Assembly (NCBI RefSeq): GCF_016405905.1
Contig: NZ_JAEFCB010000018.1
Location: 62,001-126,000, forward strand
From: Variovorax sp. IB41
Lineage (GTDB): Bacteria; Pseudomonadota; Gammaproteobacteria; Burkholderiales; Burkholderiaceae_C
Reading direction: 5' to 3'
Length of the DNA stretch: 64,000 bases
The notes under the pieces were generated by a model that made no database searches, was not told the DNA's origin, and worked only from the letters and a program-made list of their open reading frames with translations. Shown here one piece after another: positions 8,528 to 18,281 of the stretch. A program made the translations under genes and the position numbers. Position 1 is the first letter of the stretch. Each line of letters starts with the position of its first letter.

Positions 8528-10107
8528 GGCGCGCCTTTCGTGGCGCCGGCCATTGCGAGGCCGATGGCTTCGCGCGTCCACGCCGCGGCCGGGCGCGCTT
8601 CGCCGAGGTGGCCGCCGTGCATCACGGCCACGCGGTCGCCGAGCGTGAGCACTTCGTCGAGGTCGTCCGAAATCACCAGCACCGCCGCGCCGGCATCGCG
8701 CGCGGCGATGAGCTGCTGCTGCACGTAGGCGACCGCGCCGATGTCCAGGCCCCAGGTCGGCTGGTGCGCGACGATCAGGCGCGGGGCGCGGTTCGGGTAT
8801 TTCTTGTTGTCGCTTCCTTTGGTTTCTTCCACCTGTTCGGGCGCGAGCAATGCGCGTCCCAGGATCAGCTTCTGCATGTTCCCGCCGGAGAGCGAACGCG
8901 CCGGCGACATCAGGCCCGCGCCGCGCACGTCGAATGCTTTTTCAATGCGCCGCGCATGCAGCCGCGCCGCCGCACGCCGCACGAACACCGACCAGCGCGA
9001 GAACACCGGGCTGCGCAACCGCTCGGACACCGCGTTCTCCCACACCGGCAGGTCGCCCACCACGCCGACCGCATGCCGGTCTTCGGGAATGCGCGCCACG
9101 CCGCGCTGCACCAGCCGGGCGGGCGAGGGCGGCAGCGCGCGGCCCATCAACTGCGCGGTGCCGGCGACGGCGCGGCGCGTGCCGCAGAGCAGTTCCGCGA
9201 GCGCCACCTGCCCGTTGCCCGAGACGCCCGCGATGGCGGTGATTTCGCCCGCGCGCAGCGTCAGCGACACCTCGCGCAGCCGGTCCTGACCGCCGTCTTT
9301 AGCCGCAGCGGTGCTCACATGGTCGAGCACGCAGACCGCATCGCCCACCGTCCTGGCGGGCCGCCGCTGCGGCGCCTCGACCGCATGCCCGACCATCCAC
9401 AGCGCGAGCTGCGCCTGCGTGGTGTCGGCGGTGCGCGCCTCGGCCACCAGCTTGCCGCCGCGCAGCACCGCGATGCGCTGCGACACGCGCAGCACCTCGC
9501 CCAGCTTGTGGCTGATGAAGATCACCGAGAGCCCCTGCGCCACCATCTGCGCGAGCGTGGCGAAGAGCGCCTCGCTCTCCTGCGGCGTGAGCACGGCGGT
9601 CGGCTCGTCCAGGATCAGGATGCGCGCCCCCCGGTACAGCGCCTTGAGAATTTCCACGCGCTGGCGTTCGCCGACCGAGAGGCTGCCGATCTTCGCGTCG
9701 GGCTGCACGGGCAGGCCGAAGCGCTGCGCCACATCCAGCAGCTTGGCGCGCGCCGCGGCACGGCGCGACACCAGGCGCCACAGCGGCTCGGTGCCCATCA
9801 TCACGTTGTCGAGCACGGTGAGGTTGTCGGCCAGCGTGAAGTGCTGGTGCACCATGCCCACGCCCGCGGCGAGCGCGGCCTTGGGGTTGCCCGGCGGCAG
9901 CGGCGCGCCGAACACCTCGATGCCGCCCTCGTCGGCGACGTAGTGGCCGAACAGGATCGACATCAGCGTGGACTTGCCCGCGCCGTTCTCGCCGAGCAGC
10001 GCGAGCACTTCGCCGGCCTGCAGGTCCAGGGAGATGGCGTCGTTTGCGACGAGGGTGCCGAAGCGCTTGGTGATGCCTTGAAGACGAAGAACGGTCGTGG
10101 CGGTCAT
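8524..10107 (-). CDS. BMP-type sugar/nucleoside ABC transporter ATP-binding protein (two ATPase domains)
   Basis: The 527-residue protein is a tandem ABC ATPase. The N-terminal domain has Walker A GENGAGKST (about 38–46), signature LSVGERQRVEI and Walker B ILILDEPTAVL. The C-terminal domain has a degenerate Walker A (GVSGNGQ), signature SLSGGNMQK and a Walker B region RLIVAHQPTWGLD, as usual in this group. Between signature and Walker B of the second half there is an extra hydrophilic stretch (EETKGSDNKKYPNRAP, nt about 8788–8837) that is noticeably AT-richer than its surroundings. The ATG at 10107 starts the ATPase fold. It energises the two permeases downstream. Confidence 0.9.
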   Translation of the reverse strand: MTATTVLRLQGITKRFGTLVANDAISLDLQAGEVLALLGENGAGKSTLMSILFGHYVADEGGIEVFGAPLPPGNPKAALAAGVGMVHQHFTLADNLTVLDNVMMGTEPLWRLVSRRAAARAKLLDVAQRFGLPVQPDAKIGSLSVGERQRVEILKALYRGARILILDEPTAVLTPQESEALFATLAQMVAQGLSVIFISHKLGEVLRVSQRIAVLRGGKLVAEARTADTTQAQLALWMVGHAVEAPQRRPARTVGDAVCVLDHVSTAAAKDGGQDRLREVSLTLRAGEITAIAGVSGNGQVALAELLCGTRRAVAGTAQLMGRALPPSPARLVQRGVARIPEDRHAVGVVGDLPVWENAVSERLRSPVFSRWSVFVRRAAARLHARRIEKAFDVRGAGLMSPARSLSGGNMQKLILGRALLAPEQVEETKGSDNKKYPNRAPRLIVAHQPTWGLDIGAVAYVQQQLIAARDAGAAVLVISDDLDEVLTLGDRVAVMHGGHLGEARPAAAWTREAIGLAMAGATKGAP

Positions 10108-10117
10108 GAAAGTCTTG

Positions 10118-10233
10118 CTCCTTCCCCCTTTGGGGGAAGGCTGGGATGGGGGCAAGCGGCGTTCGCCACGCCACCGTGATCAATCAAAGGCCGCTTGTCC
10201 CCACCCCAACCCTCCCCCAGCGGGGGAGGGAGC
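10118..10233. repeat. Inverted pair of REP-like palindromic units
   Basis: Two related units face each other in the gap between the nucleosidase and ATPase genes. Unit 1 contains the hairpin CCTTCCCCC-TTT-GGGGGAAGG (10120–10140) followed by a tail ending CAAGCGGC (10153–10160). Unit 2, on the other strand, contains CCCTCCCCC-AGC-GGGGGAGGG (10210–10230) and the matching tail at 10191–10209. The whole 43-bp units match at most positions in inverted orientation. This resembles the C/G-rich interspersed palindromes common in Burkholderiales. In the transcript it could form stable stems that tune expression between the two genes. Confidence 0.8.
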
Positions 10234-10243
10234 CAAGGCGGGT

Positions 10244-11203
10244 TCACTTCCACGCAGCCAGGAACGCCAGCATCACCTTGGCCGAGTTGTCCGCAGCGAT
10301 GCCCATGAAGGTGCCCATCTCGTTCTCGCCGCCGCCGCCGCCCGCCAGGTCGCTGAGCGAGCGGAAGGCGATATAGGGCACGCCGTTGCTGTAGGCCACC
10401 ATGCCCACGGCCGCGGTTTCCATGTCGAGCACGTTGGCCTGGAAGGTCTTGAAGGTGTACTGGCGGAAGGCCATGTTGTCCATGAAGGCCTGGCCCGAGA
10501 CGCCGTTGCCGCCGATCACCAGCTGGGGCTTGCGCGTGAGGCACTTGCCGGCGCTGCAGTTGGCCAGGTCGACGGTGCGGATGCTGCGGGCCACCTCGAG
10601 CATCTTCGGATCGACTTCGAACCAGAACTTGCGCTCGATCTCCGGCTTCGCGGCCGAGCGGACCTCGACCGGGCGCGGATGCACCATGCCGAAGTTGGGG
10701 AACGTGGCGTCCTTGATGAAGGGCGGCGCGGTGTATTTGCCGGGCGCGGTTTCGCGCGCCATCAGCACTTCGAGGTACTGGCCCCATTGCGCGGGCACCG
10801 TCACGTCGCCCACGTGCAGCGACGGGTTCACGCCGCCCGCGATGCCGCTGAACACGATGCTCGAGACGCGAAAGCGGTTGAGCACGAGCTGCGTGTTCAT
10901 CGTCGCGTTCGTCATGCTGATGCCCGAGAGGAACAGCACGACCGGCTTGCCTTCCAGCGTGCCGGTGGTGAACTCGACGCCGTTCACGCTGTGCCTGGCG
11001 GGCCCCTGCAGGCGCGCGAGCAGCAGCTTGAGCTCGGGCTCGAAAGCGGAGATCACCGCGATGCGCGGCGTGTCGTCCAGCCGCGTGCTGCTGTTGATGC
11101 TCGCGCCGGTGCCCTTGTAGACACCGACGCAGCCCGTGGCGCCGAGGGCCAGCACGCCGGCCGCGAGAAGAGTGCGCCAGCGCATCGTCATCGGCTTGCT
11201 CAT
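10244..11203 (-). CDS. Lipoprotein nucleoside phosphorylase/nucleosidase-like protein
   Basis: The 319-residue protein has the PNP/UDP-phosphorylase (MTA/SAH nucleosidase) fold: IAVISAFEPELKLLL at the start of the domain, a glycine-rich VFSGIAGGVNPSLHVGDVTV, VLDMETAAVGMVA holding the ribose-binding Met-Glu pair, and FRSLSDLAG near the end carrying the usual Ser-Asp. The N-terminus is a lipoprotein signal with lipobox GATGC (Cys 25), so it should act in the periplasm, unusual for this mostly cytosolic family. Its ATG overlaps the stop of the binding-protein gene (ATGA). It may cleave nucleosides for import; the substrate is not readable from sequence. Confidence 0.82.
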   Translation of the reverse strand: MSKPMTMRWRTLLAAGVLALGATGCVGVYKGTGASINSSTRLDDTPRIAVISAFEPELKLLLARLQGPARHSVNGVEFTTGTLEGKPVVLFLSGISMTNATMNTQLVLNRFRVSSIVFSGIAGGVNPSLHVGDVTVPAQWGQYLEVLMARETAPGKYTAPPFIKDATFPNFGMVHPRPVEVRSAAKPEIERKFWFEVDPKMLEVARSIRTVDLANCSAGKCLTRKPQLVIGGNGVSGQAFMDNMAFRQYTFKTFQANVLDMETAAVGMVAYSNGVPYIAFRSLSDLAGGGGGENEMGTFMGIAADNSAKVMLAFLAAWK

Positions 11204-12201
11204 TTAGCGGTCGACTTCGGCTGGGAGTCGTCCACCTTCACGGTGAACTTGCCCGAGAGAATGTCCGCCTGCCTGGCCTTCACCTTCGCGACGACGTCGG
11301 CCGGCACCTTCTTTTCGAAAGTGCCGAGCGGCGCGAGCTCCGAGCCCTTGTGCTTCATCTGCGAATAGACGCCGTAGTCTTCGGCCGCGAACTTGCCTTC
11401 CTTCACGAGCTTGATCGCGCGATCGGCCGAAGGCTCGAAGTTCCACAGGGCCGAGGCGACCACCGTGTCGGGGTACTGGCTCTGCGTGTCGATCACGTTG
11501 CCGATGGCGAGCTTGCCCTTTTCCTTGGCGGCATCGGAGACGCCGAAGCGCTCGGCGTACATCACGTCGGCGCCCTTGTCGATCATCGCGAAGGCCGCTT
11601 CCTTGGCCTTGGGCGGGTCGAACCAGCTGTTGATGAAGCTCACGCTGAATTCCACCTTCGGATTCGTTTCCTTGGCGCCCGCCATGAAGGCGTTCATCAG
11701 CCGGTTGACCTCGGGAATCGGAAAGCCCCCGACCATGCCGATGCGGTTGCTCTTGGTCATGCCGCCGGCCACCATGCCGCTCAGGTACGCGGGCTCCTGG
11801 ATGTAGTTGTCGAACACGCTGAAGTTCGGCGCCTGGGGCTTGAGCGACGAGCCCATGAGGAATGCGACCTTCGGAAAGTCCTTCGCGACCTTGCGCGCCG
11901 CCGCTTCCACGCCGAACACCTCGCCCAGGATCAGCTGGTTGCCCCCGGTCGCGTACTCGCGCATCACGCGCTCGTAGTCGGCGTTGCTCACGTTCTCGGT
12001 GGCCTTGTATTCGATCTCCCCGCGCGCCTCGGCGGCCTTGAGCGCCTTGTGGATGCGCCCCACCCATTGCTGCTCGAACGGCACGGTGTAAACCGCCGCC
12101 ACCTTGAGCTTGGCCTGCGCAAACGCGATGCCCGGCGCCCCGGCCGCGAGGGCTGCGGCGATGGCGACGGAACGAATGATCAACTGACGGCGTGCTGTCA
12201 C
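11200..12201 (-). CDS. BMP-family ABC transporter substrate-binding protein
   Basis: The 333-residue exported protein has a signal peptide (RRQLIIRSVAIAAALAAG…AFA, cut near residue 28) and a Bmp/PnrA-like periplasmic binding fold. Family markers include VYTVPFEQQWVGRIH, GMVAGGMTKSNRIGMVGGFPIPEVNR and VDTQSQY-like IDTQSQYPD. Proteins of this class bind nucleosides or nucleobases. It lies upstream of, and overlaps by 4 bp with, the nucleosidase gene; the ATPase and permeases follow. The gap to upp upstream (182 bp) holds an interspersed repeat, so the transporter genes may also have their own promoter. Confidence 0.9.
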   Translation of the reverse strand: MTARRQLIIRSVAIAAALAAGAPGIAFAQAKLKVAAVYTVPFEQQWVGRIHKALKAAEARGEIEYKATENVSNADYERVMREYATGGNQLILGEVFGVEAAARKVAKDFPKVAFLMGSSLKPQAPNFSVFDNYIQEPAYLSGMVAGGMTKSNRIGMVGGFPIPEVNRLMNAFMAGAKETNPKVEFSVSFINSWFDPPKAKEAAFAMIDKGADVMYAERFGVSDAAKEKGKLAIGNVIDTQSQYPDTVVASALWNFEPSADRAIKLVKEGKFAAEDYGVYSQMKHKGSELAPLGTFEKKVPADVVAKVKARQADILSGKFTVKVDDSQPKSTAK

Positions 12202-12302
12202 GGTCTTCTCCTCGATTGAAATGAAAGAACCAGCCCTGCAATCCCCATGCCCGCCAACCGGCCTCCGCAGCGGGCGGGCCCCTTCCAGTAAACACCGAGG
12301 AA

Positions 12303-12380
12303 CCGGCTTCGCCGGGCCTCAGGTGTTGCCCCCGGTAGGGGGTTGGCGAAGCGACACGAAGTGCGCGAAGCCTGGGGGCG
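12303..12380. repeat. Interspersed GC-rich palindromic repeat, copy A
   Basis: Located between upp and the binding-protein gene (gap 12202–12383). It contains the hairpin CCGGC-TTC-GCCGG (12303–12315), then CCCCC-GGTA-GGGGG (12329–12342), a core ACACGAAGTG (12354–12363) and a closing TGGGGGC. The same order of elements occurs in opposite orientation at 54579–54626, so this is a dispersed family. It may act as a terminator or mRNA-stabilising stem after upp; it ends only 4 bp from the upp stop codon. Confidence 0.7.
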
Positions 12381-12383
12381 AGC

Positions 12384-13013
<630 letters not shown>

Positions 13014-13052
13014 TGGAATTTTTTCTGGCGTTGCAAAAGTGAACCCGCGAGT

Positions 13053-14458
13053 CTAAAAGACGGTGCCGTCGCTCTCGATCAGGAGCGGTGGCGCTCCGTC
13101 TCGCAAGCGCTGTGCCAATGCCCGGCCCGCCGCCCAGGTGCCGCCTTCGAGCACGCAGGCCAGCGGCAGCTCCTCCTCGGAGCGGTCGAGCACCTTGCGC
13201 ACGCGCGGCGCGACCTCGTCCAGCAGCGCCACGGTGAGCGCGCGCCATTCGACGATGAACTCGTCACTGGCCTTCCAGCGGCGGGTGAGAAAAGCCGCGT
13301 CCTTCGGCACGATCACGCCGCTGTCGATCAGGAGCCCGCCGTTGCGGTATTCGGGGAGCGCGGTGAGCGCATCGAGGTGGCGCACCTTCACGCCCGCCCA
13401 TTCGAAGGGTTCGAGCAGCGAATAGGTGAGCCACTGCGAGAGCTTGTGAAAGGGCATCCAGCCATTGGTGAGCCCCGGCCCGCGCACCGCGCTGTGCCGC
13501 CAGCAGTCGCCCAGCGCGAGCGCCGGGTCGCCCGAGCCGATACCGCCGGCGCTGTCGCTGCCGTCGATGGCGATGCTGTCCACCGCATTGGCCGAGGGCC
13601 AGATGCGCGAGAGCGTCTCCAGCAGCAGCGAGAGGATCTGGTGCGCGGTGATCTCGGCCGTGGGCGGCGCGGCGGGGCCATAAGGGCCGACCAGCGCATC
13701 GAACAGGCGGCCGGGCCGGCCGTCGTTGCCGAAGGTCTCGGGCTGCTCGCTCATCGCCTCGCCGAGCCGGCGCAGCAGCGTGGCGCGGCCCGAAAGACCC
13801 ACCAGCGGATTGACGTCGCTCACCTGGAAGGCATCGCCCAGCCGGTCGGTCACGAGGCCCTTGAGGCCGGCCGCGTCGGCCTGCAGCGGATGGTCGGGGT
13901 CGGACGAAAAGAGCCCGCTCGTGAACGCATGGAAGCTCGCCACGCCCAGGCCTTCGGAGCGCGTGTAGCGCTCGCCGGTGGCGGGTTCGGTGTAGTGCCA
14001 GTCGGGGCCGGCGCCGGCATCGAGCAGCACGCTCACCAGCACGAGGTCGATGTGTGCGCGGGCGCGTTGCCGGGCGTCGATGCCTTTGCCCAACAGCTGG
14101 TCGAGCTGCTTCAGGCGATCGGTGCCGCCGGCCTCGAAGTGGCGCCAACGGCTGTGGTACGGGATGGTGTCCCACGGATAGCGCTCGCGCGTGACCTCGG
14201 CCACGGTGCGCGCCGCGTCTTCGAGCGCGTCGTCGCTGCCGATGCGGAACCACTGCGATTCGCCGCGCCGCGCCCGCGCCAGCAGGGCGCCCGCGCGCTG
14301 GCGGATGGCGGCGGTGGTGCGCAGCAGCGAGGCCGCGCCGGCCGGGTGAGCGGTGTCCGCGGTGAATTCGATCGAGGGGTCGACCTTGCCCGCGCCGCCG
14401 GCCGGCAGGCTGCCGGAACCGTCGACGGGCATGTGGGGGTCGGTGTTGTTGCTGGTCG

Positions 14459-14462
<4 letters not shown>
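13053..14462 (-). CDS. URC4-like DUF1688 protein, uracil catabolism
   Basis: The 469-residue protein matches the DUF1688 family, whose yeast member URC4 is required for uracil degradation in Lachancea kluyveri. Recognisable stretches are RYPWDTIPYHSRWRHFEAGG, WHYTEPATGERYTRSEGLG, FSSDPDHPLQADAAGL, DGRPGRLFDALV and HKLSQWLTYSLLEPFEWAG. No catalytic motif is known to me, so the reaction cannot be stated. Its ATG overlaps the stop of the URC1-like gene (ATGA), and upp follows: the same three families grouped in other bacteria with this pathway. Confidence 0.85.
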
Positions 14463-15808
<1,346 letters not shown>

Positions 15809-15828
15809 TGCAGGCCCTCAAAAAATGC

Positions 15829-15857
15829 AATGTACCGATCACGCGTGCGGCTGGCAA
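15829..15857 (-). promoter_or_regulatory. Predicted sigma-70 promoter of the URC/nucleobase locus
   Basis: On the minus strand, TTGCCA (15857–15852, 5/6 match to the -35 consensus) is separated by exactly 17 bp from TACATT (15834–15829, 4/6 match to -10). The start site would lie near 15822, giving a leader of about 14 bases that contains the ribosome-binding GAGGG before the ATG at 15808. It is placed to drive all co-directed genes from URC1 down to the AAC(6')-like gene. No operator was recognised. Confidence 0.6.
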
Positions 15858-15902
15858 GCCGGGGCGGACCATGCCCCACTGTCATCCAACGGCGCGTCGC
15901 GC

Positions 15903-16370
15903 TCAGGCCGGCGATGAGCGCAGGCCGTAGGTCTTGCCGCCGACGAACAGGTATTCGGCGCGCAGCACCGCATCGCCTTTCTCGCCGGTGAAGGTGAAGC
16001 CGAGCACGCCCACCTGGGTGCCGGGCTTGATCTCTTCCACGCCCCAGGCCGCAAGGCGCGTGAGGGGTGCGAGCTCGACTTGCCATTTGCGGTCGCGCCG
16101 CGTCGGCAATTGCGCCTTGGCCAGGAGCGCGGGGCCGTCGACGGACGTCGACTGTTTCGGCAATGCGCGTTGCTTCAGGTCGGCGGGGAGCGCGGGGTTG
16201 TCGGAGAGCTCGAGCTCTAGCTCGCCATGCGGGTTGCGCCACATGACCTTGGTCGCGCGCCCCTCCAGGTACAGCGGGCGCTCCTGGTCGAAGCTGCTCC
16301 ATCCATGGTGGGCCCAGGCGGGCAACGCGAGGCCCATCGAGGTGGCAACGAAGAGGCGTCTTTGCATCAT
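15903..16370 (-). CDS. DUF6152-like exported protein
   Basis: The product has 155 residues with a signal peptide (MQRRLFVATSMGLALPAWA) and the mature start HHGWSSFDQERPLYLEG, followed by WRNPHGELEL, characteristic of the DUF6152 family of unknown function. The start is placed at 16370 because AAGGAG lies about eight bases upstream of it; that same sequence forms part of the coding frame if the upstream ATG at 16385 were used. It lies 25 bp after the small membrane protein gene, probably in one operon. Confidence 0.7.
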   Translation of the reverse strand: MMQRRLFVATSMGLALPAWAHHGWSSFDQERPLYLEGRATKVMWRNPHGELELELSDNPALPADLKQRALPKQSTSVDGPALLAKAQLPTRRDRKWQVELAPLTRLAAWGVEEIKPGTQVGVLGFTFTGEKGDAVLRAEYLFVGGKTYGLRSSPA

Positions 16371-16395
16371 CTCGGTCTCCTTCATGTGAGGCGGT

Positions 16396-16815
16396 TCAGA
16401 GGTAGGCGATCCAGCGCCCGCAGATGATGACAGCGAGCCAAAACCCCAAGGAGAGAAGGCATTGCACCCGGGCGAACCGGTCCAGCGCCGCGACGCCGCT
16501 GCGAAAGTGAAAGAGCGCCGCGTTGGCGCCGGCCAGCGCGACCAAAAGCATCTTGATGCGAAACGCGGTGTTGGCCAGCAGCTCGTCGGGCTGGCCGGAG
16601 AACATCGTGAGCCCGGTGACCGCGCACAGGCCGAAGCCGGCGAGGGCGGGGCGCAGCGTCAGGCGCGCCAGCAGCGGCGCGGGCAGCTCGCGCCCCATGC
16701 CCAGCGCGCGCAGCTCGAACACGAAGAGCCCGCCGAACAGCAGCGCGATGCCCACGATGTGCGCCACCTCCAGCGCCGGATAGGCCCAGGGGTGCGAGAC
16801 GAGTCCGCTGAACAT
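16396..16815 (-). CDS. Small integral membrane protein (DUF6644-like)
   Basis: The 139-residue protein has four predicted membrane helices (about 15–35, 55–72, 84–100, 115–136). The sequence EVAHIVGIALLFGGLFVFELRALG with a histidine in the first helix recalls small membrane proteins often found next to DUF6152 genes; I recall these as DUF6644 but cannot check. The histidine could bind haem, but that is a guess. The DUF6152 gene follows after 25 bp. Confidence 0.6.
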   Translation of the reverse strand: MFSGLVSHPWAYPALEVAHIVGIALLFGGLFVFELRALGMGRELPAPLLARLTLRPALAGFGLCAVTGLTMFSGQPDELLANTAFRIKMLLVALAGANAALFHFRSGVAALDRFARVQCLLSLGFWLAVIICGRWIAYL

Positions 16816-16912
16816 CGGCGCAGCTTAGCCCAAGGTGCGGGGCGAAGGGCTTGCGGGCGCTGGCACTTTCCGTGTCACGGCACAATCGAACGCACTATTT
16901 TTCGACCAGGCT

Positions 16913-16938
16913 GTAACCAGCCAGCCCGATGGCACGAA
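16913..16938 (+). promoter_or_regulatory. Predicted ECF (SigF-type) autoregulatory promoter
   Basis: GTAACC (16913–16918) and CGAA (16935–16938) are separated by exactly 16 bases. This is the -35/-10 pair I recall for Caulobacter SigF-dependent promoters. It lies just upstream of the sigF-like gene, as expected for autoregulation. It also decides the start codon: the in-frame ATG at 16929 falls inside the promoter spacer, so translation should begin at 16956 or 16962. Confidence 0.65.
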
Positions 16939-16955
16939 CCACTGAAGGTAGCAGG

Positions 16956-17519
16956 ATGCAGATGAGCGACGCGGAAGCGGCGCTGCGGAGCCTGTTCCTT
17001 CGGGGCCTGGATGGCGACGCGAAGGCCTACCGCGAATTCCTGCAGAAACTCAGCGCGCATCTGCGCGCCTTTCTGGGCAAGCGCCTCTTTGGCTGGCCCG
17101 ATGAAGTGGAAGACCTCGTCCAGGAATGCCTGCTCGCCATGCACAACCAGCGCCACACCTACCAGAGCGACCAGCCGCTGACGGCCTGGGTGCACGCCAT
17201 CGCGCGCTACAAGATGATCGACCTGCTGCGCGCCAAGTCCGTCCGCGAAGATTTGCATGACCCGCTGGACGACGACCTCGCGGTGTTCGCCGAGTCGGCC
17301 ACCGAGGCGAGCGACGCGAAGCGCGACCTGGGCGGCCTGCTCCAGACGCTGCCCGAGCGCCAGCGCCTGCCCATCGTGCACGTGAAGATCGAAGGCCTCT
17401 CGGTCGCCGAGACCGCAAGCCTCACGGGCATGTCGGAGTCGGCGGTGAAGGTGGGCATCCACCGCGGGCTGAAAGCCCTGGCCGCGCGCTTCGGCCACAC
17501 CTGGAGTGCCGCCGCATGA
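16956..17519 (+). CDS. ECF RNA polymerase sigma factor, SigF type
   Basis: The product has about 187 residues with region 2 (FGWPDEVEDLVQECLLAMH, then PLTAWVHAIARYKMIDLLRA, the -10 recognition part) and region 4 (LPERQRLPIVHVKIEGLSVAETAS followed by the helix-turn-helix MSESAVKVGIHRGLKAL). The downstream gene encodes an NrsF/DUF1109 anti-sigma factor and overlaps by 4 bp. In Caulobacter this pair responds to heavy metals. ATG 16956 has GAAGG at 16944–16948; ATG 16962 is also possible. The usual partner genes (DUF2282, DUF692) are absent here. Confidence 0.88.
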   Translation: MQMSDAEAALRSLFLRGLDGDAKAYREFLQKLSAHLRAFLGKRLFGWPDEVEDLVQECLLAMHNQRHTYQSDQPLTAWVHAIARYKMIDLLRAKSVREDLHDPLDDDLAVFAESATEASDAKRDLGGLLQTLPERQRLPIVHVKIEGLSVAETASLTGMSESAVKVGIHRGLKALAARFGHTWSAAA

Positions 17520-18157
17520 AGACCGACGACCTGGTCGCGATGCTCGCGAACGGCCCTGTCGCCGCGCCGCGCCGCGCGACGAGCCGGCGCCTGGGCCTGG
17601 CGCTGCTGGCGGGCGTGCCGTTGTCCTTCGTCATTTTGTTCGCCGAATACGGGCTGCGGCGCGACCTGGTCCAGGCCATGTTCTGGCCGATGTTCTGGGT
17701 CAAGGTGCTGTTTCCGCTGTGCATCGCGGCGGCCGGGTTCGTGATGGTGCAACGGCTCGCGCGGCCGGGCGTCGCGGTGCGGCATGCCTGGGCCGGCGCG
17801 ATGCTGCCGGTGCTGGGCATCTGGACGCTGGCCGTCGTTGCCTGGTTCACCATGCCGGCCGAGGACCAGATGCCCTCGCTCATGGGGCAGTCGTGGCGCA
17901 TCTGCGCGGCCAGCATCGGGCTGATGGCGCTGCCGGTTTTCGCGGCCACGCTGGTGGCGCTCAAGGGGCTCGCGCCCACGCAACCCGCGCTCGCGGGTGC
18001 CGCGGCGGGGGCGCTTGCGGGCGGCGTCGGCGCTGCGGTGTATGCGCTGCATTGCATGGAACTCACCGCGCCGTTCCTGGCGGTCTGGTACGTGAGCGGG
18101 ATCGCGGTGCCGGTGCTGGTCGGTGCTGCGCTCGGGCCCCGCCTGCTGCGCTGGTAG
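17516..18157 (+). CDS. NrsF/DUF1109 family anti-sigma factor
   Basis: The 213-residue protein has six predicted membrane helices and the DUF1109 start MKTDDLVAMLANG. Cysteines at residues 130 (WRIC) and 180 (ALHC) match, within one position, the pair I recall as essential in Caulobacter NrsF (131 and 181), where they take part in sensing. It should hold the sigma factor at the membrane until a metal or thiol signal arrives. ATGA overlap with the sigma gene indicates coupled translation. Confidence 0.87.
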   Translation: MKTDDLVAMLANGPVAAPRRATSRRLGLALLAGVPLSFVILFAEYGLRRDLVQAMFWPMFWVKVLFPLCIAAAGFVMVQRLARPGVAVRHAWAGAMLPVLGIWTLAVVAWFTMPAEDQMPSLMGQSWRICAASIGLMALPVFAATLVALKGLAPTQPALAGAAAGALAGGVGAAVYALHCMELTAPFLAVWYVSGIAVPVLVGAALGPRLLRW

Positions 18158-18281
18158 GCCCCTGGTGTCCCCGCGTGGGACAAACCCTAGTCGGGGCTGA
18201 AATGTCGTTCCCATAACAGTCCGCGGAAAACGAAAGTAGTGGAATCGCGTCGCTTTTTCCTCAAATAACGAAGGAGACACG

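Noticed and set aside
16929..16955. ATG at 16929 as the sigma factor start.
   Set aside because: It lies in the spacer of the predicted SigF-type promoter, so it would not be in the transcript; later ATG codons have ribosome sites.
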